NCBI RefSeq assembly: GCF_006542685.1
Contig: NZ_AP019736.1
Coordinates: forward strand, 1,646,001 to 1,710,000
From: Alistipes dispar
GTDB taxonomy: Bacteria; Bacteroidota; Bacteroidia; Bacteroidales; Rikenellaceae
DNA: 64,000 nt
Reading direction: 5' to 3'
The translations under genes and the position numbers were made by a program. Shown here piece by piece: positions 44,487 through 53,030 of the stretch (positions are counted from its first letter, which is position 1; each line of letters starts with the position of its first letter). The notes below the pieces were generated by a model. That model saw nothing but the letters and a program-made list of their open reading frames with translations, was not told the origin of the DNA and ran no database searches.

Positions 44487-45236
44487 TTACCGGTCCTCGG
44501 GGCGTTCCGCGCCGGGCCGGAAGATGATGTCCTTCGTGCTTCCGGGGCTCAGGGGAATCTCGCGGCCGCGGTCGAGCGTGTAGCCCGCATAGCCCAGCCG
44601 GGTGAAAAGGCGGACGATCCGCGGCCGGTTTTCGCCGCCCGTCTCGATGAGCACCGTGGGGCGGAAGCGTTCGAGCAGCGGCCGCATCTCCTCCATGACC
44701 ACCGCCTCGTACCCCTCGATGTCGCACTTGATGAAGTCCAGGCGCGGCAGGCGGGCGAACAGCTCGCTGCCGCGGCGCATTTCGGCCGTGAATTCCACGT
44801 CGCTCCGTCCGCCGCCCTCGTTCACGAAATTCCGGCCCGTGCCGAAGTAGCCGTTTTCGCGTGCCGAGTCGTTGCCCATGCGGACCGGACCGGCGGCCGC
44901 CCCGAGCGCGAAGGGGAGGATCTCCGTGTTGCCGCACCGGCGGAGGTTGCGGCTCAGCACCTTGCGGATCGGGGCTACGGGTTCCACGGCATAGACGCGG
45001 CCTGCGGGGCCTGCGAGGCGGGAGATCGTCCGGGCGTAGTAACCCAGATTGGCGCCGATGTCGATGCACGTGTCCCCTGCGCGCACGAGCTGCGGCAGGT
45101 GGTAAACGTACTCCGTCTCGGGGGCGCGGCGGCCCAGTCCGAGCCGCTGCCAAAGGAAGAACAGGCGGCTCACCGCCCGGAGGTAGCCTTCGAGCGGGAG
45201 CGTGCGGTAGAGGATGCGGTGGAGCGTCTTTTTCAA
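44487..45236 (-). CDS. FkbM-family SAM-dependent methyltransferase
   Basis: A 249-residue class I methyltransferase. The SAM-binding motif I is DTCIDIGANLGYYARTISRL, with VYAVEPVAPIRKVLSRNL as motif II and LDFIKCDIEGYEAVVMEEM, the FkbM hallmark. The N-terminal 50 residues are basic with a hydrophobic Leu/Tyr pattern. FkbM enzymes O-methylate sugars and polyketides, and in bacterial envelopes commonly surface glycans. It lies 17 bases before the channel gene. The substrate is unknown; proximity to lpxB makes lipid A/LPS or a surface glycan a reasonable guess only. Confidence 0.88.
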   Translation of the reverse strand: MKKTLHRILYRTLPLEGYLRAVSRLFFLWQRLGLGRRAPETEYVYHLPQLVRAGDTCIDIGANLGYYARTISRLAGPAGRVYAVEPVAPIRKVLSRNLRRCGNTEILPFALGAAAGPVRMGNDSARENGYFGTGRNFVNEGGGRSDVEFTAEMRRGSELFARLPRLDFIKCDIEGYEAVVMEEMRPLLERFRPTVLIETGGENRPRIVRLFTRLGYAGYTLDRGREIPLSPGSTKDIIFRPGAERPEDR

Positions 45237-45240
45237 ACCG

Positions 45241-45909
45241 TCAGTTTTTGTAGTTCACCTCGTCGTTCAGCACCTCGACGATGAAGGGGTTGTAGAGCGT
45301 TTCGTGGCCGATGGTCGTCTCCGGACCGTGACCGGGATAGACGTGCACCTCTTCGCCCAGCGGAAGCAACGAGTCGAGGATCGAACGCATGATCCACGAG
45401 TAGTCGCCGCCCGGCAGGTCCGTGCGGCCGATCGACTCGCGGAAGAGCGTGTCGCCCGTGAAGAGCGCTTTCGCCTGCGGCTCGTAGAACGCCACGTGGC
45501 CCGGGGTGTGGCCCGGGGTGGGGATCACGCGGAGGGTCGTCCGTCCGAAGCGGATTTCGGGCGTGCCGTCGAGGTCGATCTCCGCCGGGGGCATCGCGCC
45601 CACCTTCACGCCGAAGACCGAGCCGCTCGCCGAGGCGTTGTCCAGCAGGAAGCGGTCCTTGCCCGAGAGGGCGAAGGGAATGCCGTAGCGCTCCTTGAGG
45701 TGTCCGACGCCCAGCGTGTGGTCGAAATGGCCGTGGGTGTTGATGGCCATGACGGGTTCGAGCCCGTGTCCGGCGATGAAGTTGTCCAGCGCGGCGTCCT
45801 CGCGCGGCGAGGAGTTCCCGGCGTCGATGACGACGCACTGCTTCGTGTCGTCCCAGACGACATAGGTGTTCTCCTGTATGGGATTGAATTGCAGGCAGGC
45901 TGTTTTCAT
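45241..45909 (-). CDS. Metallo-beta-lactamase-fold hydrolase (glyoxalase II-like)
   Basis: A 222-residue MBL-fold enzyme. The zinc motif is INTHGHFDHTLGVGHL, followed by IPTPGHTPGHVAFYEPQ, LFTGDTLFRESIGRTDLPGGD and YPGHGPETTIGHE. The pattern is that of small glyoxalase II-like thioester hydrolases of unknown physiological substrate (YcbL-like). It is the first gene of the minus-strand operon, with a -7 promoter element 22 bases before its ATG. Confidence 0.9.
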   Translation of the reverse strand: MKTACLQFNPIQENTYVVWDDTKQCVVIDAGNSSPREDAALDNFIAGHGLEPVMAINTHGHFDHTLGVGHLKERYGIPFALSGKDRFLLDNASASGSVFGVKVGAMPPAEIDLDGTPEIRFGRTTLRVIPTPGHTPGHVAFYEPQAKALFTGDTLFRESIGRTDLPGGDYSWIMRSILDSLLPLGEEVHVYPGHGPETTIGHETLYNPFIVEVLNDEVNYKN

Positions 45910-45930
45910 GGCGTGTCGCGGTATTTTTCA

Positions 45931-45938
45931 CAAAGGTA
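45931..45938 (-). promoter_or_regulatory. -7 element TACCTTTG for the ten-gene minus-strand operon
   Basis: An exact TAnnTTTG match 22 bases before the MBL start codon, giving a leader of about 15 bases. No convincing -33 box is seen. Confidence 0.6.
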
Positions 45939-45994
45939 GTGTTTTTTGCCGGATTTCGTCCGCCCTCCGCTTTTTTCGCCGCCGCATGGCGCGG

Positions 45995-46029
45995 CGAAGC
46001 CCGCCCCGCGCGATGCGGAGCGGGCTTCG
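45995..46029. terminator. GC-rich hairpin after the last PUL2 gene
   Basis: CGAAGCCCGC pairs with GCGGGCTTCG over a 15-base loop, 38 bases beyond the stop codon at 46068. There is no T tract after it on the minus strand, so confidence is moderate. Confidence 0.5.
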
Positions 46030-46067
46030 GACGGGGCGGCCGGGCATCCGGCCGGACCCGTGCGCCG

Positions 46068-47072
46068 TTATTCGGCCGACTGCTCGACGAAGAACTCCCC
46101 GCCGCCGTTCTCGTCGTCCATGACCGCGATGCTGCCGTCGGCGTTGATGAAGTGGAAGTGCAGCTCCTCGATCACCGCGTCGTTCGGAAGCCCGAAGAGG
46201 TCCTTCGGCCAGAAGAACTTCTCGAAGCGTCCCTCGACGGGCGTCATGCGGTTCTTGTCCCCGGCGGTCTTGATTTCGGTCCTTTGTCCGCCGTCGTGGA
46301 CGGCCGTGCCGCAGAGGTAGATCTCCGGAGCACCTTCCAGCGCGGTTCCGGAGGGCGAGAAGGTGATGCCGAACACGTCGCCGTAGCGGAACACCGAGGG
46401 GGTCGTGGAGAATACCCTGTCGGAGACCGTGAGGGACTTGAACTGCGCGTCCGCATGGCGCTTCTCATCGACGCTGAGGCCGTAGCTGTCGTATCCGTAG
46501 CTGTACCCCAGGTAGCAGGTGAGCGGTTCGGAGCCGGTTTTCAGCCGGATGTTCACGTCGGCGTGCACGGGATTGAACTTGGTCTCCGTGTTGTCCGGGT
46601 TGGTGATCTTGTCCCAGATTTCGAATGCGGTCGAGGAGCGCCATACGACCCACTCCATCTCCGTCTGCTCCGGGAGGCCGGCGTTGTCGCCCAGCCCCAT
46701 GACCTGCATGAAGGCTTCGCTCCACGGCTTGCCCGTCTTGGGGTCTTTTTCCCCGGCGGGCATCGGTTCGAGCGGTTCGTTCACGACTTCGGGGTCCCCG
46801 TTCTTGTTTTGGCTGTAATCCTTCGTGGTCACGCTGAGCGATGCGGTCTCCGCGGCGTTCCACGCCTTCGGGACGAGCATGGCGAAGACCAGACGTCCCT
46901 TGTCGTTCGTGCCCGGCTCGACCCGCAGTTGGGCCGTGATTTCGATTTCGGAGCCGGGCAGGGCCCGTTCGGGCTGGCTGATGTTGTCGAAGTAGAGGCA
47001 GGAGACGACGAACAGCGGCAGCGCCGCGGCGAGCGCGCCGAAAAGCAGCTTATGTTTCGTGATTCTTTTCAT
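46068..47072 (-). CDS. PUL2 terminal lipoprotein, DUF4961-like
   Basis: A 334-residue exported lipoprotein. The signal peptide is MKRITKHKLLFGALAAALPLFVVSC, with Cys near residue 25. The rest is soluble and beta-rich, with an Ig-like first part (ERALPGSEIEITAQLRVEPG, GRLVFAMLVPKAWN) and a Trp/Tyr-rich middle. It resembles the DUF4961 proteins encoded at the distal end of some SusCD operons, but I cannot check this. No catalytic motif is visible; a surface glycan-binding role is likely. It follows the preceding lipoprotein gene by 12 bases. Confidence 0.7.
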   Translation of the reverse strand: MKRITKHKLLFGALAAALPLFVVSCLYFDNISQPERALPGSEIEITAQLRVEPGTNDKGRLVFAMLVPKAWNAAETASLSVTTKDYSQNKNGDPEVVNEPLEPMPAGEKDPKTGKPWSEAFMQVMGLGDNAGLPEQTEMEWVVWRSSTAFEIWDKITNPDNTETKFNPVHADVNIRLKTGSEPLTCYLGYSYGYDSYGLSVDEKRHADAQFKSLTVSDRVFSTTPSVFRYGDVFGITFSPSGTALEGAPEIYLCGTAVHDGGQRTEIKTAGDKNRMTPVEGRFEKFFWPKDLFGLPNDAVIEELHFHFINADGSIAVMDDENGGGEFFVEQSAE

Positions 47073-47084
47073 GGTCGGAAGGTG

Positions 47085-47585
47085 TTAGAGGCTCTTGAAT
47101 TTGTATTTGTAGGTCAGCAGGCGGCTGTCCAACCGGAACTCGGTGGTGAATCCGTCCTGTTCGAAGGTGGCCAGCACGGTGTCCGAATCCTTGATGCGCA
47201 GCACGTTGGGTGTCACGTCGGAGTCCAGCTCGCAGGCGATCGGCCCCCCCCCTTCGGGTATCAGTCCGGCGAAGGGCGAGAAGGGCACTTCGTCGTTTTC
47301 GAATACGACGGTGGTTCCCAGCGGCGAAACGTTGAGCGTCATGCGCAGCGGGGAGAAGTAGTCCAACTTGCCGGAAATGTCCAGGCCGTTCGTGTTGTCG
47401 GGGGAGCACAACAGCACCTTGTCCAGCCGGTAGGTGACGGTGTAGGTCTCCGGGTCTTCGCCCGAGGGCGGGGTGTTGTCTTCCGGCTTTTCGACCGGAA
47501 TGTACGGGAGCGTCGTCTCTTCGTCGCATGAGGAGAATGCACATGCGGAGAGCGCGGCGGCGATCATGATGACGTATTTTTTCAT
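47085..47585 (-). CDS. Small PUL2 lipoprotein of unknown function, with a G9 tract
   Basis: A 166-residue lipoprotein. The lipobox is FSSC near residue 20, followed by a Pro/Glu-rich linker (PEDNTPPSGEDPETY) and a beta-rich domain (TVTYRLDKVLLCSPDNTNGLDISGKLDYFSPLRMTLNVSPLG). The family is not recognised with confidence. A run of nine G encodes Gly-Gly-Gly at about residues 112-114 (PEGGGP), where a one-base slip would remove the last 50 residues. It follows the GH78 gene by 108 bases with a hairpin between, and is coupled to the next lipoprotein gene. Confidence 0.7.
   Translation of the reverse strand: MKKYVIMIAAALSACAFSSCDEETTLPYIPVEKPEDNTPPSGEDPETYTVTYRLDKVLLCSPDNTNGLDISGKLDYFSPLRMTLNVSPLGTTVVFENDEVPFSPFAGLIPEGGGPIACELDSDVTPNVLRIKDSDTVLATFEQDGFTTEFRLDSRLLTYKYKFKSL
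47244..47252 (-). repeat. G9 homopolymer inside a PUL2 lipoprotein gene
   Basis: Nine C on the plus strand, read as GAA GGG GGG GGG CCG on the coding strand. The frame is intact at nine. Confidence 0.95.
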
Positions 47586-47619
47586 AGCGTATTGATTTTT
47601 GGTATGTTCGGTTGGTAGT

Positions 47620-47637
47620 GCCCCCTTGCCCGGGGGC
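47620..47637 (-). terminator. Hairpin between GH78 and the distal lipoprotein genes
   Basis: GCCCCC/GGGGGC stem with a 6-base loop and no T tract. It may attenuate or process the transcript between GH78 and the two distal genes. Confidence 0.3.
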
Positions 47638-47693
47638 CGGGGTGTTGCGTTGCTTGTTCCGGGTCTTCAGAGCGTCATAGGCGAAAGCGGTTT

Positions 47694-50501
47694 TTAAGGG
47701 TTCGTTTTTCGGTGGGCGGGTCGTATCTTCGGGCCGTCCGCAGACGGGGTTTCCGTCCCGGGGGCCGCGTCGAGGGCGAATGTCAGGCGGTGGCGGCCGC
47801 TCTCCAGCTCCAGTTGCGGCTGTGCGGGGTCGCCCCGGCGGCCGTTGTGGCGCAGCGCGCGCGTTCCGTCGGGCACGGCGGCCGCGGCGGTGACGCCCGG
47901 GGGCAGCACGACGTCGATGCGGAGCGTACCCTCGTCGAGCCGCCAGCCGACCTCGATCCGTCCGTAGGGCGTCTCCTTGGCGATCCGGCACCAGGTGACG
48001 CCCGCGGGAATCTGCGGGTCGATCCGCACGTGCTCGTAGCCGGGGTGCGCGGGGTCCGTGCGCAGCCCGCCGAGGGCCTGGTAGAACCACGTGCCGATGC
48101 CGTTGTAGCAGTTGTGCACGCGGCTGCGCTCGCCGCTCCAGTATTCCCACGTCGTGGTCGCGCCGTGGTCGATCATGTGCAGATAGCCCGGGTAGTCGCG
48201 CTGTTTGAGCATCCGGTAGATGAACTCCGGGCAGCGTTCCTCGATGGCCCAGCGCGTGATGAGCGGCACGCCGACCAGTCCGCCGCCGATGTGGTCGCGC
48301 ATCGCCTCGCGCGTCAGGCGGAAGAGCCTTTCGCGCACGGCGCCGCGGAGCGAGTCGGGGGTGGCCCCCACCAGCATCGGATAGACCATGTCGAGCTGCG
48401 AGCCGGTGGCGTAGGTCTGCGTCGCGGGGTCGTAGAACCGCGCGTGGATCGTGCGGTTGAGCGCCTCGCGGCGCGCCTCGAAGCCGTCGGCCTCGTCCGG
48501 GCGGCCCGTCAGGCGGGCCATCTGCGCCATCCTGGCGTAGCAGTCGCTGACGAAGCAGTTGTTCACCAGCGATACGGAGGCTTCGTTGCCCGTATCGACG
48601 CCCCGCGGCGCGAGCCAGTCGCCGAGGAACCAGTCCCGGTAGGGGGTGTCGGGCCATCGGGTCAGCAGGCCGTCGCGCATGTGCCGCTCGACGTAGCCGA
48701 TCCACTCCCGCATGGCGGGGTAGTGGCGCTCGACGAGCGAGGGGTCGCCGTAGTTGAGCCACGTCTGCCACGGGGCCATGACCAGGAAACCGCACCAGTA
48801 GGGGCCTCCTCCGCCCGCCCCGGCGTTGGGGGCCACGTGCGGCAGGCTGCCTCCCGGACGCATCGCGTCGTCCCACGCCTGCACCCAGTTGGCGTAGAGC
48901 GGGGCCACGCCGTAGAGGGTTTGCAGGATCTCGGTCGAGGAGTTGCCGTCGCCGCCGTATCCCGCGCGTTCGAGGTGGGGGCAATCGACCATGTAGCCGT
49001 TGTAGGCCAGACACGCCAGCGTGCGGGCGATCATGTCGTGGATGGCGTTCAGGTCGGCGTCCGACGAGGCGAACTCCGCTTCCGGACGGTAGTCGGTGCG
49101 GATCGCCAGCGCCCGGAAATCCTCCCGGCGGGGCGTCCGCGCCAGTCCGCGCACCTCGGCGTAGCGGAAGGCGTGGTGGTTGAACTTGTTGGTGAAGCGT
49201 TCGCCGTTGCGGTCGCCGCAGGCGATGTAGGTGTCGCGCTGCCGCTGGTCTGCGAGGCTCCCGTCGGGCTCCGTCGCGTCGCTGTACGCGATCTCGACGC
49301 GCGCGCCGGGGAGCAGCTCTTCGAAATCGGCCTCCAGCCATCCGGTGACGACCCGTCCGAAGTCGAGCCGCCAGACGCCGGGGGCCGTTTCGCGCAGTTC
49401 GTGCGGCAGCAGCCGCTCCTGCACGCGGTCGGGCTGGACCGTCTGGGGCGTTGCGCGGTGGCCGGGCTTGTCGCGTGCGATCACCGGCCGCCAGTCGAGC
49501 GCGGCCAGATCGTCCGGAGCCATCGAGCGCGGGTTGCGCCGCGCATCGACCTCCTCGCCGCCGAAGTCGAGGGCGTTCCACGACCCCGTGTCGCGGTAGC
49601 CGCTCAGCGCCGCGCGCCAGGAGAGGTCCGTGCGGCAGACGGTCTGCCACGTGCCGTCGGTCCGCGTGTCGATCTGCGCCCGCACGAGCGGTTCGGTGTA
49701 GGGCTCGTCGGGCTGCCAGCGGCCGAACGTGCCGCGTTTGTACCATCCCTGTCCGAGCCAGATCACCACCTCGTTCACGCCTTCGCGCAGGTAGGGCGCG
49801 GCGTCGTAGGTCACCCACAGCGAGCGTTTGTCGAGCTGCGAGAGGGCCGGAGCGAGGCAGGCGTCGCCCGCCTTGCGGCCGTTGATCCAGACTTCGTGGT
49901 AACCCAGCGAATTGACGTGCAGCAGGGCCGCATCCCCCGTTTCGGGGAGGTCGAACCTCCGGCGCAGCAGCACGGCCGTGGCTCCCGAGCCTTCGAGGCC
50001 GATGAACCGTCCGGCGACGGCCGCCGGGTCCGTGAGGCCGACGCCGAAGCGGGCGATCGGGGAGACGACGCGCCTGCCGCCCTTTTCGGTGCGGACCGTG
50101 ACGCGCCACCAGCACTGCGTGCGGGCCCCGAGCGGACGGCCCCCGTAGGGAACCGCCACCGAGCGCGGGGAGCGCACCTCGCCCGAATCCCAGAGGTCGG
50201 CCTTCCCGGCGGCGAGCAGCAGGCTGTCCGAGGCGACCTCGATGCGGTAGCTGCGCTGCGCGTCGCCCTGCCGGCCGGAACGCAGTTGCCACCCCAGCCG
50301 GGGCGCGGCGACGCCGATGGCCGGCGGGTCGGTCAGCCCCTCGCACGTGAGCCGTTCGAGGCGGGGCGTATCCCGCCGCTCCGGCCGCCGGGAGGTCTCC
50401 CGCGGTCCCGCTTCCGGAACCTCGCCGGCCGGTGCGGTTGCGAACGCATCGGCGGCGGTGAGGCCGAGCAGCAGGAGTGCGTATGGAAGGATTCTCTTCA
50501 T
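47694..50501 (-). CDS. Glycoside hydrolase family 78 alpha-L-rhamnosidase
   Basis: A 935-residue exported enzyme releasing alpha-L-rhamnose from polysaccharides or glycosides. The signal peptide is MKRILPYALLLLGLTAADAFA. The N-terminal Ig/beta domains (LGWQLRSGRQGDAQRSYRIEV, LRRRFDLPETGDAALLHVN, GYHEVWINGRKAGD) precede the (alpha/alpha)6 barrel. The catalytic-acid region reads VDCPHLERAGYGGDG near residue 505, a variant of the usual DCPxRxERxGWxGD. The base region GATTTWEYWSGE lies near 780-790. A C-terminal beta domain closes the protein. It is the only recognised hydrolase in PUL2, so the target is probably rhamnose-containing. Confidence 0.93.
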   Translation of the reverse strand: MKRILPYALLLLGLTAADAFATAPAGEVPEAGPRETSRRPERRDTPRLERLTCEGLTDPPAIGVAAPRLGWQLRSGRQGDAQRSYRIEVASDSLLLAAGKADLWDSGEVRSPRSVAVPYGGRPLGARTQCWWRVTVRTEKGGRRVVSPIARFGVGLTDPAAVAGRFIGLEGSGATAVLLRRRFDLPETGDAALLHVNSLGYHEVWINGRKAGDACLAPALSQLDKRSLWVTYDAAPYLREGVNEVVIWLGQGWYKRGTFGRWQPDEPYTEPLVRAQIDTRTDGTWQTVCRTDLSWRAALSGYRDTGSWNALDFGGEEVDARRNPRSMAPDDLAALDWRPVIARDKPGHRATPQTVQPDRVQERLLPHELRETAPGVWRLDFGRVVTGWLEADFEELLPGARVEIAYSDATEPDGSLADQRQRDTYIACGDRNGERFTNKFNHHAFRYAEVRGLARTPRREDFRALAIRTDYRPEAEFASSDADLNAIHDMIARTLACLAYNGYMVDCPHLERAGYGGDGNSSTEILQTLYGVAPLYANWVQAWDDAMRPGGSLPHVAPNAGAGGGGPYWCGFLVMAPWQTWLNYGDPSLVERHYPAMREWIGYVERHMRDGLLTRWPDTPYRDWFLGDWLAPRGVDTGNEASVSLVNNCFVSDCYARMAQMARLTGRPDEADGFEARREALNRTIHARFYDPATQTYATGSQLDMVYPMLVGATPDSLRGAVRERLFRLTREAMRDHIGGGLVGVPLITRWAIEERCPEFIYRMLKQRDYPGYLHMIDHGATTTWEYWSGERSRVHNCYNGIGTWFYQALGGLRTDPAHPGYEHVRIDPQIPAGVTWCRIAKETPYGRIEVGWRLDEGTLRIDVVLPPGVTAAAAVPDGTRALRHNGRRGDPAQPQLELESGRHRLTFALDAAPGTETPSADGPKIRPAHRKTNP

Positions 50502-50537
50502 CGGTTCGAGTCGTTTTCGGTCCGTTTCGCCTCCGGG

Positions 50538-50564
50538 CCGGGCAGCCGCGTTCCGGCCGCCCGG
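50538..50564. terminator. GC-rich hairpin between the DUF5005-like and GH78 genes
   Basis: CCGGGC-A-GCCG, 5-base loop, CGGC-C-GCCCGG. It has no T tract; it may be an mRNA stability or processing element. Confidence 0.3.
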
Positions 50565-50591
50565 CGGGGGCGTACGTTGAGGGGCCTGCCT

Positions 50592-51998
50592 TTATTCTGC
50601 GCCTTCCGTTTCCGTGTCGGGTTGCGTTTGTCCGTCGTCCTCCGTATCCGTGTCGTAAACGTGTTCCCAGTTATAGACGCGGAAGAAGAACGGGCGGTAG
50701 AAGTCGGCGCTGCCCACGCGGTTGAAGTTGTCCCAGAAGTTGTTCGGATCGCTGTTGGTCGAGAAGACCAGCTCGCCCTGCCGCGAGAGCGCCGGGTGGA
50801 GGTTGATCATGTACCAGCGCTGGGGATAGGGGTTGCCCAGCTTGTCGAGCGTGGCGGGCAGCGTGAAGAGCAGCGTGCGGTCGGTGAAGGGCCCGTAAGG
50901 CTTTTCGCTGCGGTAGATGTAGATGTCGCGGCCGAAGGGGAAGCCCTCCATGCACATGTAGTAGGTTCCGTCCTTCTCGAACACCCACGGCATCGATCCC
51001 GACTCGGCGGTGATGTACGAACGCTCCATCTCCTCGTCGGTCGGCACGGTGCTCTGCCACTGGTAGTCGCCGCTCAGGTCGCGGATGTAGTAGCTCCACG
51101 GGCTGCCCAGGTCGAGCGTCTCGGTGCGGGCCACCAGCACGCGCGAGACGAGCCCCTCCTGCTTGGTCGTGTAGAGATAGATGTGCCCTTCCTTCGTGTC
51201 CTCGAACATGGTCGAGCCGTAGCCCAGCCCGTCGGCCTTGAAGTCGTAGTCGGTCGAGAGTACCGACATGTAGGTGTCGTCGCCGGGCTCGCCGTCGAGC
51301 GAATACTCCCGCAGGCAGCCGTCGATGTTCTTCAGTGCGCCGGGTTCCACGCCCGTCCAGAGCATCTGCAGGATCTTTCCGCGAGCCGGATCGTCGTAGA
51401 TGACCGCGTCGCCGGCCCAGTAGCAGAAATCCTGGTCGATCTCGCCTTTCTCGATCTCCTCGTCGGAGAGCGAGGCTTTCGGGTGGCGGATATGCGTGCG
51501 GGCCTGGTAGTAGCGGTCTGCCGAGGGATCGGTCGTCTGCACGTAGTCGGCCAGCCATACCAGGTCGTCGTCGGTTTCGGTCCCCGAGGCGATCGTCGCG
51601 CCTTTCTGGATCATGAGGCTGTTGCGCGGGAAGCTGCATGCGCCCCGGGCGCGGGTTTCGCCGTCCACGACGCCGTAGAAACTGTCGTTGAAGGACCAGA
51701 AGACGTTGCCGTCGGGCAGCGCCGTGGTGAGCACGCCGTCGCCGCCGTTCCACCCCAGCGTGCGGGTGAACAGCGCGTCGTAGCGCTTGTCCTTGTAAAC
51801 GAAGACATGCGGGTCCTGACCCCCTTCGTCGGGCATCAGCTGGAGGTTCCACGACGGGTCGATCGTCGGGGGCGTCAGCGCCTCGGGCGCTTCGGGCGCC
51901 TCGTCGTAGGGGATCGCCGGGTTGTCGAAGTCGTTGCATGCGGCCAGCGAGCCTGCGCACAAGCCGGCGGCGCAGAGGGTGATGATATGTTTTTTCAT
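50592..51998 (-). CDS. Exported propeller-type lipoprotein, DUF5005-like
   Basis: A 468-residue lipoprotein with lipobox SLAAC near residue 20. The body has the repeating strand pattern of a five-bladed propeller with many acidic and aromatic residues: GGQDPHVFVYKDKRYDALFTR, FWSFNDSFYGVVDGE, YWAGDAVIYDDPARGKILQMLWTG, MPWVFEKDGTYYMCMEGFPFGRDIYIYRS, and RWYMINLHPALSRQGELVFSTNSDPNNFW near the end. This fits the DUF5005/DUF4185 class often found in PULs. It could be a glycosidase or a binding protein; I cannot assign a catalytic pair. The C terminus is a short acidic Thr/Asp/Glu tail. It lies 19 bases after the DUF1735-like gene. Confidence 0.7.
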   Translation of the reverse strand: MKKHIITLCAAGLCAGSLAACNDFDNPAIPYDEAPEAPEALTPPTIDPSWNLQLMPDEGGQDPHVFVYKDKRYDALFTRTLGWNGGDGVLTTALPDGNVFWSFNDSFYGVVDGETRARGACSFPRNSLMIQKGATIASGTETDDDLVWLADYVQTTDPSADRYYQARTHIRHPKASLSDEEIEKGEIDQDFCYWAGDAVIYDDPARGKILQMLWTGVEPGALKNIDGCLREYSLDGEPGDDTYMSVLSTDYDFKADGLGYGSTMFEDTKEGHIYLYTTKQEGLVSRVLVARTETLDLGSPWSYYIRDLSGDYQWQSTVPTDEEMERSYITAESGSMPWVFEKDGTYYMCMEGFPFGRDIYIYRSEKPYGPFTDRTLLFTLPATLDKLGNPYPQRWYMINLHPALSRQGELVFSTNSDPNNFWDNFNRVGSADFYRPFFFRVYNWEHVYDTDTEDDGQTQPDTETEGAE

Positions 51999-52017
51999 GG
52001 TTCGGTGCGATAAAGGT

Positions 52018-53007
52018 TTAGTATTCGGTGCGGGTCATCGTTTCGCGCACCTCCTGCCAGTTGTTGCCCGATTCGGTGGCGTACTTGTAGCGGTAGTAGA
52101 GGTAGAAGGTTCCCGTCGCGGGGTCGTAGGCGCTCACGTCCGTCGGCGAGGCGCTGACGGAGATGGCGTCCTGGCTGTCGAGATAGGGTTCTATCGTGAC
52201 CTTCTGCATGGGCACCGTCTCGTCCGTGAGTTCGCCCTCGACGTAGATCGGCACGTTCACCCACGTCTCGGGATCGACCGTGATGCGGATGCTGTTGTTG
52301 CGGATGTCGAGCGCCTCGGTCTCCGCCGTGGCGCCCGGGAGGATGCGGATCGAGTGCTTGCCTACGGGAGTGACCAGCTTCGAGGAGTTGATCGCCTGAC
52401 GCCGGGAGTCGGAGCCGAAGATGTTGTCGATGACCCAGCCCGACTGCGTGGTTCCCGTCATGGTGTAATAGGTGTCGCTCTTGGTGGTGGCGTAGTCGTT
52501 CTTGCGCAGGATCTCGAAGAGCACGTAGTTCTTCGTGGTCGAGGCCATGCAGGAGGAGACGGACTCGATGCGCAGCGGGATGAAGTAGGTCTCGTCGGGC
52601 AGCAGCTCGTCGATCCGGACGGTGACGGGCAGCAGCTCGGAGTTGGTCCCGGCCTTCATCTCGACGCTCATGGGGTCGATCGTGTAGTACTCCTCGGGGA
52701 GCTCCAGCGCATAGTCCTCGAACTTGGTGTCGAAGTTGCGCTTGTTGTACTCGCCGATGGCCTCGTGGTCGAGGGCGAAGGTCACGGTGACATTCTCGTC
52801 GAGGCTCGTCGTGCCGCTGGAGTAGATGGCCAGCTTGCCTTCGCAGCCCTCCTCGCCGTATTCGAACTCCTGGCCGAGGATGTTGTTCTCGCCGCTGACG
52901 ATGAAGATTTCCTTGCGGTAGAGCTCCTCCTTGTAGTATTCCATTTCGCACGAGGCCAGGAAGGCGGCCGCCGCGGCGAGGAGCGTTATTTTGCTGAATG
53001 CTTTCAT
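52018..53007 (-). CDS. SusE-position lipoprotein, DUF1735/DUF4361-like
   Basis: A 329-residue surface lipoprotein with lipobox FLASC near residue 20. The first part has the DUF1735/BT_3987-like block (EIFIVSGENNILGQEFEYGEEG, VTVTFALDHEAIGEYNKRNFDTKFEDYALELPEEYY, TVRIDELLPDETYFIPLRIESVS). The second half is a DUF4361-type beta domain (KHSIRILPGATAETEALDIRNNSIRI, SAYDPATGTFYLYYRYKYATESG). Such proteins follow SusD and bind glycan at the surface. It is coupled to SusD by a 23-base gap. Confidence 0.82.
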   Translation of the reverse strand: MKAFSKITLLAAAAAFLASCEMEYYKEELYRKEIFIVSGENNILGQEFEYGEEGCEGKLAIYSSGTTSLDENVTVTFALDHEAIGEYNKRNFDTKFEDYALELPEEYYTIDPMSVEMKAGTNSELLPVTVRIDELLPDETYFIPLRIESVSSCMASTTKNYVLFEILRKNDYATTKSDTYYTMTGTTQSGWVIDNIFGSDSRRQAINSSKLVTPVGKHSIRILPGATAETEALDIRNNSIRITVDPETWVNVPIYVEGELTDETVPMQKVTIEPYLDSQDAISVSASPTDVSAYDPATGTFYLYYRYKYATESGNNWQEVRETMTRTEY

Positions 53008-53030
53008 TTGCGGATGTTTTTAGGAATTGA

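Noticed and set aside
47712..52013. A 1433-codon plus-strand open frame
   Set aside because: It is antisense to the GH78 and DUF5005-like genes, is Val/Arg/Gly-rich with no family motifs, and arises from GC-rich codon structure.
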